Positions 9,397 through 18,292 of a stretch of 64,000 bases of DNA are shown piece by piece; the first letter of the stretch is position 1, and each line of letters starts with the position of its first letter. The DNA comes from Hyphomicrobiales bacterium. Its GTDB lineage: Bacteria > Pseudomonadota > Alphaproteobacteria > Rhizobiales > Rhizobiaceae. A program made the translations under genes and the position numbers. The notes under the pieces are model-generated. The model did no database searches. It was not told the origin of the DNA and saw only the letters and a list, made by a program, of their open reading frames with translations. Location of the stretch: contig UCMT01000058.1 of the NCBI GenBank assembly GCA_900473795.1, forward strand, positions 170,709 through 234,708, given 5' to 3'.

Positions 9397-9689
9397 CTAC
9401 ACTCGTTGGCCGAGACAATAGCCGCGAAGTTCTAAACGGCGGTAAAGTGCAATAGTTAACTGAAATAAAATTCAAACAAAATCAGGCTGTCTTTCGCGTA
9501 AAATCAATCGTCGATTGGCAACAGCAGCATATACACCAGATTACTGGAATAAAATGATACACGCGTATAGTATAATAAGAAATTATCGCACGCGGCGATA
9601 AAGAATCATCACAAAAAACTGAACCGAATCAAGTTATATTGAATAGACTCAGCACAATTCTCGTCTTAGCGCCATCCCCGAAGCCGCCG
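9397..9689. other. AT-rich spacer without visible gene
   Basis: About 290 bp with markedly lower GC than the surroundings, many short A/T runs and no ORF of note. It probably holds the promoter of the TadG-like gene and marks the left edge of the accessory glycan region. Confidence 0.5.
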
Positions 9690-9770
9690 ATCTCTCAAAG
9701 TTCTTCCAACCGGGGAATCCCCGGATGTGGTCGGGCCCAAGGCCCTGCCTCGCCCGGTCCACCATGGGCC
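9690..9770 (-). pseudogene. Decayed C-terminal tail of a third GT41-type glycosyltransferase
   Basis: Read on the minus strand this gives MVDRARQGLGPDHIRGF, almost identical to the last residues of the gene at 11760-13457 (MVDRSRQGLEPDHIRVS). The DNA similarity continues past the stop (GTTCTTCCA shared). Upstream of it no further homology is visible, so only about 25 codons plus 3' flank of a paralogue remain. Confidence 0.7.
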
Positions 9771-9963
9771 CGACTGCCGCCGACCTTATCGGAATTCGCC
9801 ATTTTTGCCCGATAGGCTGCCACTTTCGCCATTGTGATCAATGCACCCGAGCGGGAGAACGTCTAGCAAAGACCTATGCGGAAACCGCGAACGTCAAGGT
9901 TCAAATTTTCAGAATGCCTAAACGCAAATCCCTTGAGACATCGACACCCGCACCAAGGCCCTG

Positions 9964-11721
9964 TCAGCGGAAGGGGATCGGTCTTGTTGGCAGCGGAGGA
10001 ACGTTAAGATGATCTGGTTCCAAGCCGGCCTTGGCTCTCTGGACCATGATCTCATACGCTTTTTCCAGGTGTCGTGTGAATCGCTCTGTGTCGAATAGGG
10101 GCTTTGTAAACCGATTGGTTGCAAGCTTTCGGCGGGTCTCGCCAAGACGGGTTCGGTCTTTCGCCAACTCGATAGCGAGCGCAACGTATCCATCCACATC
10201 TTCGGCAACCAGTTCAGGGAGTCCTAGCGCCGCTAACAGGCTTTCAGATACGCGTGAAGAAAAATTGCTTCCCTTGACGCTGATCGTCGGCAGACCGGCC
10301 CAAAGGCAATCGGATGTGGTCGTATGGCCGCAACATGGAAAGGTATCAAGTGCGATATCAGCAGCCTGAAGCCGAGCGATATGCATGTCGTATCCGGCGG
10401 GGTCCGCAAAAATTATTCTGCTTTCTGCGATGCCCTCCTGCACCATAAGATGAAGAAAATTTCGCCGAGCCACCTCGTCGCGGCACAAGATCCACAATAT
10501 GCTTTCCGGCACTGCTGTCAGGATACGTACCCAGGCGGAGAAGGTCTCAGGGCTTATCTTTTTGATGTTGTTGAATGATGCGAAAACCACCTTGTCTTCT
10601 GGAAGGAAGAGATCTTGTCGACGAGCAGGTGGTGGCAGAGATCGGTGAATGTTGTCATTCGGTTGGTAGGATTCCGGCAAGCGGCAAAATTTCTCATGGT
10701 AATAGGGCGTGCTGGAATCGGGAGTAACGATCGGATCGCCAATGATGTAGTCGCAATCGATGCCGGTTCCGCTGCCAGGAAAACCAAGCCAAGCAACCTG
10801 TACTGGCGCAAGGCCCAAGTTGATGAGATCAACACGGGCGTCTTTCGTATGGCCCTTAAGATCGACGAGAATGTCGATCTGATCTTTGCGAATCAAATCA
10901 TAGGCCTCTTGGTCGGTTAGGTTGCCTATGCTGACAATCCTAACGACACGCTTCCGAAAGCCATCATCTCTCGCGGTCAACGCGTCATCGGTGTAACAGT
11001 AGAGCGTTACGTCAAACATTTCTTTATTGTGAAGATCGATAACCCCTTGCAACAGGATCATGGTTGCGTGAGCACTTGAGAAATCACTGGACACGTAACC
11101 GATACGGATTTTTTCGCCGAATTCATGCGCTTGTTTGCGTCGTGCTGCACGGACGGCCCGCGAAAAGCCCGACTTTCCCTGACCGAGAATTTTAGCGTTG
11201 ATGCGCTCGTCGCCACACCAATGAATGTTGTTGAACGGCAGTTCGCAGGAAAGGAAGAACTCGTCACCGGCTGTAATTCCAGCGAGCGCGATCTCGTTGG
11301 ATTTTTTCAATCTATCAAGCATAAGGAAATCGAACTGATGATGCCGTTGGAACAGGGCGGCTCCTTGATGTCTTGGTTTAAGGCTTAGGAGGCGCTCGGC
11401 TGTGTCGAGACCTTTCAAAATGCTTCCGGCTTTTCGGTGCAATTCAAAAGCGAGTTCGCAAAACTGCAGCTGCTGCTTATGCGAGGAGGAAGCCTGCGAG
11501 GCCTTCACAAAGTAGTCTGCTGCGGCATCCAATTGACCAAGCCGATAGTGGCACTGGGCCACAGTCGCAAAAGCGCGCGCAGCTTCTAATGGCGCCAGGT
11601 GTTTGATTTCCGCAAAGGCGTCAATCGCGGATTGAAATTTTCCGTCCGCGTACTTCTTAGCGACCATGTCCAGCTTACTGACCAACATTGCCTCGTATAG
11701 TTGTGCACCCAAACGGTGCAT
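9964..11721 (-). CDS. TPR-containing GT41 (O-GlcNAc transferase-like) glycosyltransferase
   Basis: 585 residues. The N-terminal third is helical with TPR-like repeats (AFATVAQCHYRLGQLDAAADYFVKA). From about 200 the OGT/SPINDLY C-terminal catalytic domain is clear: IRIGYVSSDF, DILVDLKGHT, DCDYIIGDPIVTP, FCRLPESYQPND, VVFASFNNIKKISPETFSAW, and HTTTSDCLWAGLPTISVKG for the nucleotide-sugar site. Bacterial GT41 enzymes transfer a sugar to protein Ser/Thr or act on surface polymers; the acceptor is unknown here. It follows a closely related paralogue on the same strand. The start chosen is the ATG at 11721. Confidence 0.88.
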   Translation of the reverse strand: MHRLGAQLYEAMLVSKLDMVAKKYADGKFQSAIDAFAEIKHLAPLEAARAFATVAQCHYRLGQLDAAADYFVKASQASSSHKQQLQFCELAFELHRKAGSILKGLDTAERLLSLKPRHQGAALFQRHHQFDFLMLDRLKKSNEIALAGITAGDEFFLSCELPFNNIHWCGDERINAKILGQGKSGFSRAVRAARRKQAHEFGEKIRIGYVSSDFSSAHATMILLQGVIDLHNKEMFDVTLYCYTDDALTARDDGFRKRVVRIVSIGNLTDQEAYDLIRKDQIDILVDLKGHTKDARVDLINLGLAPVQVAWLGFPGSGTGIDCDYIIGDPIVTPDSSTPYYHEKFCRLPESYQPNDNIHRSLPPPARRQDLFLPEDKVVFASFNNIKKISPETFSAWVRILTAVPESILWILCRDEVARRNFLHLMVQEGIAESRIIFADPAGYDMHIARLQAADIALDTFPCCGHTTTSDCLWAGLPTISVKGSNFSSRVSESLLAALGLPELVAEDVDGYVALAIELAKDRTRLGETRRKLATNRFTKPLFDTERFTRHLEKAYEIMVQRAKAGLEPDHLNVPPLPTRPIPFR

Positions 11722-11759
11722 CGATTGTGCCTAAGTGGCCGCGCGCAGCCGCCGCTCTT

Positions 11760-13457
11760 TCAATGTTCTTCCATAGGAGAAACTCGAATGTGGTCTGGTT
11801 CAAGGCCCTGCCTCGACCGGTCCACCATCAGCGTATAGGCCGTTTCGAGATGGCGGGTGAAATGCCGCGTATTGAAAAGAGGTGCAGTCCGTCGATTGGC
11901 GTTCAACTTTTCCTTCAGAGCCCGGATATTGCCGGGGGCCTGCGCAAGGGAGACGCACAAATCGACGTAAGCCCTCGGATTGGCCGCCACCAGCTCCTCC
12001 AGACCGATTGCCCGCAGCAGGCTTTCGCTGACGCGCGAGGCGAAATGGCTGCCCTTGTATGTCGCCACCGGTAGACCGGCCCAAAGCTTGTCGGAAGTCG
12101 TCGTGTGACCATTGTAGGGAAAGGTGTCCAGGCCGATGTCAGCGGCCTGCAGACGGGCAATATGGTCTGGATATTCGGCACGATCGGCGAAGATGATCCG
12201 CTCGCGGCCTACTCCCGCATTCTCCATCCACTGAGCGAAATTCTCGCGTGCAAACCGATCCGTGCACATCATCCAGAGCACGCTTTCCTCGGCTCTCAGA
12301 AGGATGTCCGCCCAGAGCCGCGCCGTCGCCGGCGTGATTTTCCTCGGGCCGTTGAAAGATGCAAATATGACACGGTCTTCGGGAAGGCCGAGGGCCCGGC
12401 GAGAGGCAGCAGGCGGAAGCGGCCGGTACGTATCATCATTGGCCTGGTAGCTCTCTGGGAGAGTGCAGAACTTTTCGTGATAGAAAGGCCGGCTGCTGTC
12501 GGGCGTGACGATCGGGTCGCCAATGACATAGTCACAGTCGATTCCCGTTCCCGGACCGGGAAAGCCGCAATAGGCCACCTGGATCGGCGCGGCACCCAGA
12601 TTGATCACGCCGAGCCGCGCACCCTTGGTATGCCCCTTCAGGTCGACGAGAACGTCGATCCCACGCCCGCGGATGAGGTTCACGGCGTCCTGATCCGACA
12701 GGTGGCCAACCTGGATCAGGTTTGGATATTTCGCCCGCATCCCCCGGTCTTTCTTGATCGTCGCATCGTCGGTGTGGCAGAACAGGGTCACATCGAACTT
12801 TTGCCGGTTATGCTGGAAAAGCACGCCCTGAAGCAGTCGCATCGTCGGATGCTGGTCGCCGAAGTCGCCAGAGAGATAGCCGACGCGGATTTTATCCTGA
12901 AACACATGCGGAAAGGCCCGGCGCGCGGCTCTGGATTGTTCCGTAAATGGAGTTGCCTTGTGGATTTTCGTCTGGCGGGCGTTGAGGCTTTCGTCGGCAC
13001 ACCAGAGGATGTGGCTGTGCGGGAAGTCGACATTGAAATAGCGTGCATCCCCCGCTCTCAACCGATCAAGAACCCGCTGGTCATCCATCAGTTTCTCGTC
13101 CAGGCAAATGAACTCATGCAGATAACGGCGATAGCTCTCTTCCGCCTGAGCATCGAATGCGCCCGACTTGGCCGCGATCCGTGCGTCGTTCAAGGCCGCT
13201 CGTGAATCATTCGCCAGCATGTTTGCCGCCAGGGTCCGTAGCATGGCTTGCTTCGGCCCGCCCCTGTCGGCGGCCCTGGTGTAAAATTCGGCAGCCTCGG
13301 AGTGTTTGCCCACCTTCGCATAGCACTGGGCAAGGAGCAGGATTTCATCCAGTACGAGCGATTGCGGGCGCTTGAGTAGGGGGGACAGGATGCTCAAGGC
13401 CCTATCGTAGTCTTGCGCATTGTAGGATTGCAGCGCTTTCGCGAGAGAGACAGACAT
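11760..13457 (-). CDS. TPR-containing GT41 (O-GlcNAc transferase-like) glycosyltransferase, paralogue
   Basis: 565 residues with the same layout as its downstream neighbour. TPR-like helices lie in the first 130 residues (LLLAQCYAKVGKHSEAAEFYTRAA). The GT41 catalytic region has IRVGYLSGDF, DVLVDLKGHTKGAR, DCDYVIGDPIVTPDSS, VIFASFNGPRKITPATARLW and GHTTTSDKLWAGLPVATYKG. The two proteins are clearly tandem duplicates that have diverged, and a third copy survives only as a tail at 9690-9770. Only 38 bp separate this stop from the next gene start, so they are probably co-transcribed. Confidence 0.88.
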   Translation of the reverse strand: MSVSLAKALQSYNAQDYDRALSILSPLLKRPQSLVLDEILLLAQCYAKVGKHSEAAEFYTRAADRGGPKQAMLRTLAANMLANDSRAALNDARIAAKSGAFDAQAEESYRRYLHEFICLDEKLMDDQRVLDRLRAGDARYFNVDFPHSHILWCADESLNARQTKIHKATPFTEQSRAARRAFPHVFQDKIRVGYLSGDFGDQHPTMRLLQGVLFQHNRQKFDVTLFCHTDDATIKKDRGMRAKYPNLIQVGHLSDQDAVNLIRGRGIDVLVDLKGHTKGARLGVINLGAAPIQVAYCGFPGPGTGIDCDYVIGDPIVTPDSSRPFYHEKFCTLPESYQANDDTYRPLPPAASRRALGLPEDRVIFASFNGPRKITPATARLWADILLRAEESVLWMMCTDRFARENFAQWMENAGVGRERIIFADRAEYPDHIARLQAADIGLDTFPYNGHTTTSDKLWAGLPVATYKGSHFASRVSESLLRAIGLEELVAANPRAYVDLCVSLAQAPGNIRALKEKLNANRRTAPLFNTRHFTRHLETAYTLMVDRSRQGLEPDHIRVSPMEEH

Positions 13458-13602
13458 CGATGATCCAGAAATATCAAATGAGAGACAATGGCTAGCAAAC
13501 CCGGCTGGTGCAGAGCTGGACTAAGCGAGAACAAGATGCACAAGCCTCGCGCACCCGAAGGCACCTATCTTGAAGCATCAAATGCGTCTGGATGAGAATA
13601 AG

Positions 13603-14625
13603 ATGACACTGCTTACCCTTTGCATGCCGAGCAATCGCGATCTGCGGCACTCCCGGAGCTCGATCGACACAGCGCTCATCTACGCAGACAAGATGGATTG
13701 CCAATTGGTCGTTTCTGATAATTCTGGCGATCCGGAAAAACACGCATATTATAAAAACTTCTCGCCGCGATTGACCTATCTTGTTGCGGCCGCTCAGGAC
13801 GCGCTTGGGAATATGCTCTCAGCGCTCGCTTGTGTTGAGACACCTTTCGTCATGCCGATGGGGGATGATGACGAGATTTACGGACTTGATGACAGGCCGC
13901 CGTTCGATCTCTCAACCCTTCCCGAAAATGCCATCGGTGTCAGGCCCCAGACATTTATATGGACCAATGAAAAGGGCGTGCACCGGGTCGATCGTTTCTC
14001 GATCGCCGCAGATATCGCTGGCAGCCGAATACTTGAATACAATGAGAAGGCCAGGGGCAACAACGCTCTCTACTACAGCATCTTCCGTTCGGATCTGTTT
14101 AGGCGATTGTTTACTTTTTTTGCGCAGTCGCATCCGACACGCGGCGCCTATTGCGACTGGGCGTTCACCCTTGCTTTTTGCGCGGCAGGGCGGATTCTCT
14201 ACGACGATTCAACGATCTACCGCTACGATCTTGGACGGTGGGCTGAACGCAAGAGCCTGGAAGCGACAAAGAGAACACTGTTTACGCAAGCCGGCTTGCC
14301 GGACAATGCCGAGAGCTTTTCGGCCTTGCTTCAATACATCGACGTCCATGTATTTCTGACATGGTCCGGTCTGCCTCTCTCGGAGGATCAGCGTCAAAAT
14401 GCTTTGCTAGCCAATGCGCACCTTGCTCTGGGTGCGTTTGTGAGAGAAGTCGAGAAAGCACAGGAAAACTACGATCCCGAGATTGTATATCTCGCCGGAC
14501 GTATCGGCCAAACGCGCGACCTGTCATCGGCATTTCAAATCGCGCTTCTGATCACCGACCGCGTGCAGCCCGGCTTGGGAGAAAGGTACGTCCGCTTCGC
14601 ACGCGCGGCAACCGAACTGGGTTAA
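13603..14625 (+). CDS. GT2-like glycosyltransferase
   Basis: 340 residues from the ATG at 13603; earlier in-frame starts at 13570 (TTG) and 13582 (ATG) are possible. The N-terminus has the GT-A beginning LLTLCMPSNRDLRHSRSS, then QLVVSDNSGDPEK and the acidic metal/nucleotide motif PMGDDDEIYG, with CDWAFTLAFCAAG further on. This matches family-2-like transferases in which a nucleotide-sugar donor is bound through a DxD-type motif. The C-terminal ~100 residues are helical and unrecognised. It is divergent from the GT41 pair and probably belongs to the same glycan system. Acceptor and sugar are unknown. Confidence 0.7.
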   Translation: MTLLTLCMPSNRDLRHSRSSIDTALIYADKMDCQLVVSDNSGDPEKHAYYKNFSPRLTYLVAAAQDALGNMLSALACVETPFVMPMGDDDEIYGLDDRPPFDLSTLPENAIGVRPQTFIWTNEKGVHRVDRFSIAADIAGSRILEYNEKARGNNALYYSIFRSDLFRRLFTFFAQSHPTRGAYCDWAFTLAFCAAGRILYDDSTIYRYDLGRWAERKSLEATKRTLFTQAGLPDNAESFSALLQYIDVHVFLTWSGLPLSEDQRQNALLANAHLALGAFVREVEKAQENYDPEIVYLAGRIGQTRDLSSAFQIALLITDRVQPGLGERYVRFARAATELG

Positions 14626-14693
14626 AACCAATCCAGATTCACGATTCCATTTGGCGATGAGTTCTCACTCACTCCGTTCCGGACTTCGTGATT

Positions 14694-14846
14694 CTAAAGC
14701 GGATTGGCGAAGAAGCCGAGCAGAAAGCGCGGCGGCATCCAGGCCCAGAGGTCCAGCGCCCAGGCAATCGCGATCAGGGTGGCCGCGGCCAGGCTGGAGT
14801 GCGGACGCGACACTTCCGCCGGCCCCACCGGGGGAGTATTGTTCAT
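14694..14846 (-). CDS. Small membrane protein, 50 residues
   Basis: ATG at 14844-14846 is preceded by a GGGGGG Shine-Dalgarno. The predicted product starts MNNTPPVGPAEV, has one hydrophobic helix (LAAATLIAIAWALDLWAW) and ends PRFLLGFFANPL. A proline-rich cytoplasmic N-terminus followed by one transmembrane segment is typical of small hypothetical membrane proteins. No function is recognised. It stands alone between two plus-strand genes. Confidence 0.5.
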   Translation of the reverse strand: MNNTPPVGPAEVSRPHSSLAAATLIAIAWALDLWAWMPPRFLLGFFANPL

Positions 14847-15074
14847 CGGACCCCCCATGTGGTTTGAGCGCCCTCGACCTGAAAGAGGATGACTTTTGCG
14901 GAACAGAACCAGCGTCGTAGTGAAGCTTTTCCAAGTAGTTCCAAAACTTCCAAAACGGGCAGATCTTGCGAGCTTACAAGCTTAGCGTAGGATTTCGCCC
15001 CCTACCGCAAACGCCGCCAACCTGCGGCTTCCACACCGCAATTTCAGCCAGACCATCATCAGGACTATCAAGAA

Positions 15075-15986
15075 ATGATCACCTCGCCTCCCTTTCTCGG
15101 CTTTCCCGATCGCCTCGCCGATGGCCGCATGCCCCGTGCGGTGATCTTCGGAGCCGGTCACGGCAGTACCTATCCCGGCAAGGACAGCGGCGGCTACACC
15201 TTGGCCGCCGACGCCATCCGCGCTGCGAGCCAGGACGATGCCGCGCTCGTCGAGCACTGGGATGTCGATCTCGGCGGCCCGCTGTTCGACGGCAACCCGG
15301 TCTCATGCATCGACGCCGGCGATATCCCGACCACCATGCGTGACAATGCCGGCAACCGCGCCCGGATCGAGGCGAAGACACGCGAGGTCCTGGCATTGCC
15401 GGCTGTACCGATCCTGCTCGGCGGCGACTGTTCTGTGACTGTTCCCTTCCTCGCCGGTTTTGCGGATCACGGGCCGTTCTGGATCCTGCAGATCGACGCC
15501 CATATCGACTGGCGCGACGAGGTACATGGCGAACGCTACGGCTATTCGAGCCCGATGCGTCGGGCGAGCGAGATGGCGCATGTCGCCGGCATCGTGCAGG
15601 TCGGCCTCCGTAGCGTGGGCAGCGCACGCCTCACCGACATCGAAGCGGCGCGGCACTACGGTAGCCGCTTCGTCACCGCCCGCGAGGTTCACGCCCAGGG
15701 CATCGAAGCCGCTCTCCGGCATATTCCGGAAGGAGCGCGGACTGTCGTCACCCTCGACTGCGACGGCCTCGATCCCGGCGTCATGCCGGGCGTGGCGGCG
15801 CGTACGCCCGGCGGCCTCAGCTACACGCAGGTGATCGACCTGATCGCGGGCCTCGGCAGGCGGGGCAGGATCGCAGGATTCGACCTTGTCGAGCTCTACC
15901 CTCCCGCCGACACTGACGGCCTGTCGGCCCTGACCGCCTCGCGCCTTCTCGTCAATGTGATCGGCACCATCGTCCGGCAGGTTTGA
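15075..15986 (+). CDS. Ureohydrolase (agmatinase/arginase family) with an altered metal motif
   Basis: 303 residues of the manganese ureohydrolase family, which hydrolyse guanidino compounds to urea and an amine. Family motifs are GGDCSVT (about 116-122), IDAHIDW (about 139-145) and LDCDGLDPGVMPG (about 230-242). In canonical members the first is GGDHS and its His is a metal ligand; here the codon at 15430-15432 is TGT, Cys. The other Asp/His ligands look intact. It may therefore be a divergent enzyme with changed metal preference or substrate, so agmatinase should not be taken as proven. It stands alone with a 5' region of about 230 bp. Confidence 0.8.
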   Translation: MITSPPFLGFPDRLADGRMPRAVIFGAGHGSTYPGKDSGGYTLAADAIRAASQDDAALVEHWDVDLGGPLFDGNPVSCIDAGDIPTTMRDNAGNRARIEAKTREVLALPAVPILLGGDCSVTVPFLAGFADHGPFWILQIDAHIDWRDEVHGERYGYSSPMRRASEMAHVAGIVQVGLRSVGSARLTDIEAARHYGSRFVTAREVHAQGIEAALRHIPEGARTVVTLDCDGLDPGVMPGVAARTPGGLSYTQVIDLIAGLGRRGRIAGFDLVELYPPADTDGLSALTASRLLVNVIGTIVRQV

Positions 15987-16162
15987 AACCCGGCGTCCTC
16001 TCGTCGCATGATGGCCCGACAAGGAGGGATATTCCCATGCGGCCGGAGCCTTTCGCGTTCCACGTCGTCGAAGGTGCCGTCCTAGAAGCATCTGGTTCGA
16101 AATGCCGACAAGGCATACGTCTCTGTCACCTCGTGACGGCGCCTTCGCACCGCTCTTTAGAC

Positions 16163-16555
16163 CTACTCCTCAAAGCGACTCGTGGCGTCACGATCGCGGT
16201 CGTATCGTCTTGTCAGCGGAAACGACGGCAACCAGGACTCGCGACGGACGATCCAGCTTTCGTAGGTAGGCATCAGTTGGTCAGGGGCATCCAGGGATCC
16301 CAGGTTCACTTCGATCTCGTCTGCGGTGCGGGCGAAAACGGACGAGCCGCAGCGGGGACAGAAAAACCGCCCGGCATAGTCGCGTGTTTCACCATCGATC
16401 GTCACAGCATCCTGCGGGAAAATCGCGGAAGCGTGAAAAAGGGCCCCATGATGCTTGCGGCAGTCGAGACAGTGACAAAGGCCGACCCGGTATGGGGTAC
16501 CCGACGCCACAATTCCGACGCTGCCGCACAGGCAACCGCCCGTGAATCGGTCCAT
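16163..16555 (-). CDS. GFA-family (glutathione-dependent formaldehyde-activating-like) zinc protein
   Basis: 130 residues from the ATG at 16553-16555, which has a strong GGAGGAGAGG upstream. Zinc-binding cysteines typical of the GFA (Mss4-like) fold are visible: [17 protein letters not shown] and FFCPRCGS. The longer open frame reading into it from upstream belongs to an aconitase remnant and not to this protein. The cellular substrate of GFA-domain proteins of this size is generally unknown; the original formaldehyde role applies only to a subset. Confidence 0.85.
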   Translation of the reverse strand: MDRFTGGCLCGSVGIVASGTPYRVGLCHCLDCRKHHGALFHASAIFPQDAVTIDGETRDYAGRFFCPRCGSSVFARTADEIEVNLGSLDAPDQLMPTYESWIVRRESWLPSFPLTRRYDRDRDATSRFEE

Positions 16556-16729
16556 GCTGCCTCTCCTCCAAAATCGAGCGGGCGGAAAATTTACAACGAA
16601 CGGCACTGTCATTGCAATTGCCCGCTGCGGGCGGGGACGCCTCGTTCTTCCCTGGCGGCGATAGTAATCATCACTTCCACAAGGTATACCCTGAAGGTCA
16701 GCTTTGGGGCCATAAGCAGCCGACGCGCT

Positions 16730-17182
16730 CGCCGTCACGGTGCCGGCCAAGGCGAAGGCGACAACGATAGGCGATGAAGCAAGGTAGCCGGCCTCAAGCT
16801 GCGGATGGACCCGCCCCGGAAAATTGCGGTTTGCGGAGGGTACGGCGGCAGGGAGAATCCCGGGCTCCGACATCGCGGTGGAAATAGGTTGGGGCAGCGG
16901 ACCAGAATTGCCTATGCAAGTCGTGCAGCCATAGCCAACAATGCCGAAACCAACGGCTTCGAGGTCTTCCATCAAGCCTGCGCGACGAAGATAGCGTTCA
17001 GCCGTCGGCGAACCGGGCGCGAGCGACGTCTTGACCCAGCCCGGCGGCTTCAGCCCATATTGGCGGGCCTTTCGAGCGAGGAGACCAGCAGCGATCATCA
17101 ATCGCGGATCCGATGTGTTGGTGCCGCTTGTGATCGCGGCGACGGCTACCGCGCCATCACCCGGCGTGCCCTCCCCCAGCAA
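16730..17182 (-). pseudogene. Aconitase (AcnA-type) remnant
   Basis: About 150 codons match the central iron-sulfur region of aconitate hydratase [54 protein letters not shown] and [15 protein letters not shown]. The normal motif is SCTNT; here the [4Fe-4S] ligand Cys is Gly, while the CTTC pair is kept. A stop codon lies directly upstream, the N-terminal and C-terminal domains are absent, and the frame drifts into the GFA gene. The fragment cannot be an active aconitase. Confidence 0.85.
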
Positions 17183-17229
17183 TTGCTGCTGGTTTGTTCA
17201 AGCTCGCAATCGATGCCCTGAGAAACAGC

Positions 17230-17823
17230 CTAAAGGATGGATACGCTTCGGAGCCTCGTACCGACATAATACTGGCGAATAACGTTCGCGGCAGGATCAG
17301 CCTGCGTTAGCGTCGTGTCAATTCTGAGCTGCGGGTCGGTCGGTACCTCATAGTCCGCATGAATGCCCGTGAATCCGGTGATATTTCCGGCGCGAGCCAG
17401 TCTATAGAGACCCTTTGGATCTCGTGACTCCGCCACATCGAGAGGTGTATCGATGTGAACCTCAATGAACCGCTGCGCTCCCACGATGGCTTTCGCAGTC
17501 TCTCGAAACGACTGTTTGGGGGAAATGCAGGATACAACGACCAACAGGCCGGCGTCGGCCATCAACGAAGCCACCTCTGCAATGCGCCTGACATTTTCCG
17601 CCCTGTCTTCATCTGAAAAACCGAGATCGGCATTGAGCCCCCTACGCAGTTCGTCACCGTCAAGATTGACCGCCCGCCACCCGAACGCAGTGAACAGCCG
17701 TATCACGCATCCGGCAATCGTCGTCTTGCCAGCTCCGGAAATTCCGGTCAGCCAAAAGACTGCGGGCGGCGGGCCTCCGGCACGAGGCTCTTGAGGCGGA
17801 AGAGGATGCAAGAATTCCTTCAT
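17230..17823 (-). CDS. cysC: Adenylyl-sulfate (APS) kinase
   Basis: 197 residues. The P-loop is GISGAGKTT at about 28-36, followed by the APS-binding segments NLDGDELRRGLNADLGFSDEDR and SCISPKQSFRE, and the lid DPKGLYRLARAGNITGFTGI. It phosphorylates APS to PAPS. It is stand-alone and not fused to CysN as in the general assimilation enzyme or NodQ. Since it lies on the same strand just downstream of a sulfotransferase cluster, its likely job here is to supply PAPS for sulfation of a surface glycan. Confidence 0.9.
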   Translation of the reverse strand: MKEFLHPLPPQEPRAGGPPPAVFWLTGISGAGKTTIAGCVIRLFTAFGWRAVNLDGDELRRGLNADLGFSDEDRAENVRRIAEVASLMADAGLLVVVSCISPKQSFRETAKAIVGAQRFIEVHIDTPLDVAESRDPKGLYRLARAGNITGFTGIHADYEVPTDPQLRIDTTLTQADPAANVIRQYYVGTRLRSVSIL

Positions 17824-18292
17824 GAGAGACGGGGCTCCTTATTCGCAATCGTCAATGACTCACAGGCCCGCAAAAGCTTCGGTGCCCCGTTATCTTGTGG
17901 TCAGTTGTAGCACTGCAACTGGACAGCAATAAACTCATCCCACCGTTACCGATCCGCAACGGAGCAACCCGCCGGATCTCGCCCGATCTGAGGCCGATAA
18001 GCTGCAGCTTGCGCACGTGGGAATGAGCGCGATATCCTGGAGTTCGCTGAGCAAGCCTCGCTGGCGAAGCCAGTGGAGCTGGTCCGCCCACGCTTGTCGA
18101 CCGCGGGCTATCCGAGCTCGCTTCCGGACACGGCAGGGCTATAGATATCGAACTCCCCATTCGCCGGACCGTCAGGGCCGGCATCGTTAGACGGCGCCCG
18201 TGATCGCGAAGGTCTCAAGAGCGATCGTCCGCAAATCACCCTACCGGCAGCTGCCCACTGACTTCCCCCGGCGCGCGCCGGAAAGCAAGGCC
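17824..18292. other. Spacer without recognised gene
   Basis: About 470 bp. Frames contain only short, low-quality ORFs with no motif I recognise. A plus-strand stretch near 18020-18200 keeps a moderately long open frame but no identifiable homology. It could be a decayed gene or a leader of cysC. Confidence 0.35.

Noticed and set aside
14665..14934. 89-residue minus-strand ORF overlapping the small membrane protein
   Set aside because: It is in another frame, has no Shine-Dalgarno and an atypical composition; the 50-residue ORF in the same stretch is better supported.
16163..17182. A single 339-residue protein (aconitase-GFA fusion)
   Set aside because: The first half is a truncated aconitase with a lost iron-sulfur cysteine; the GFA part has its own ATG and a strong Shine-Dalgarno at 16553.
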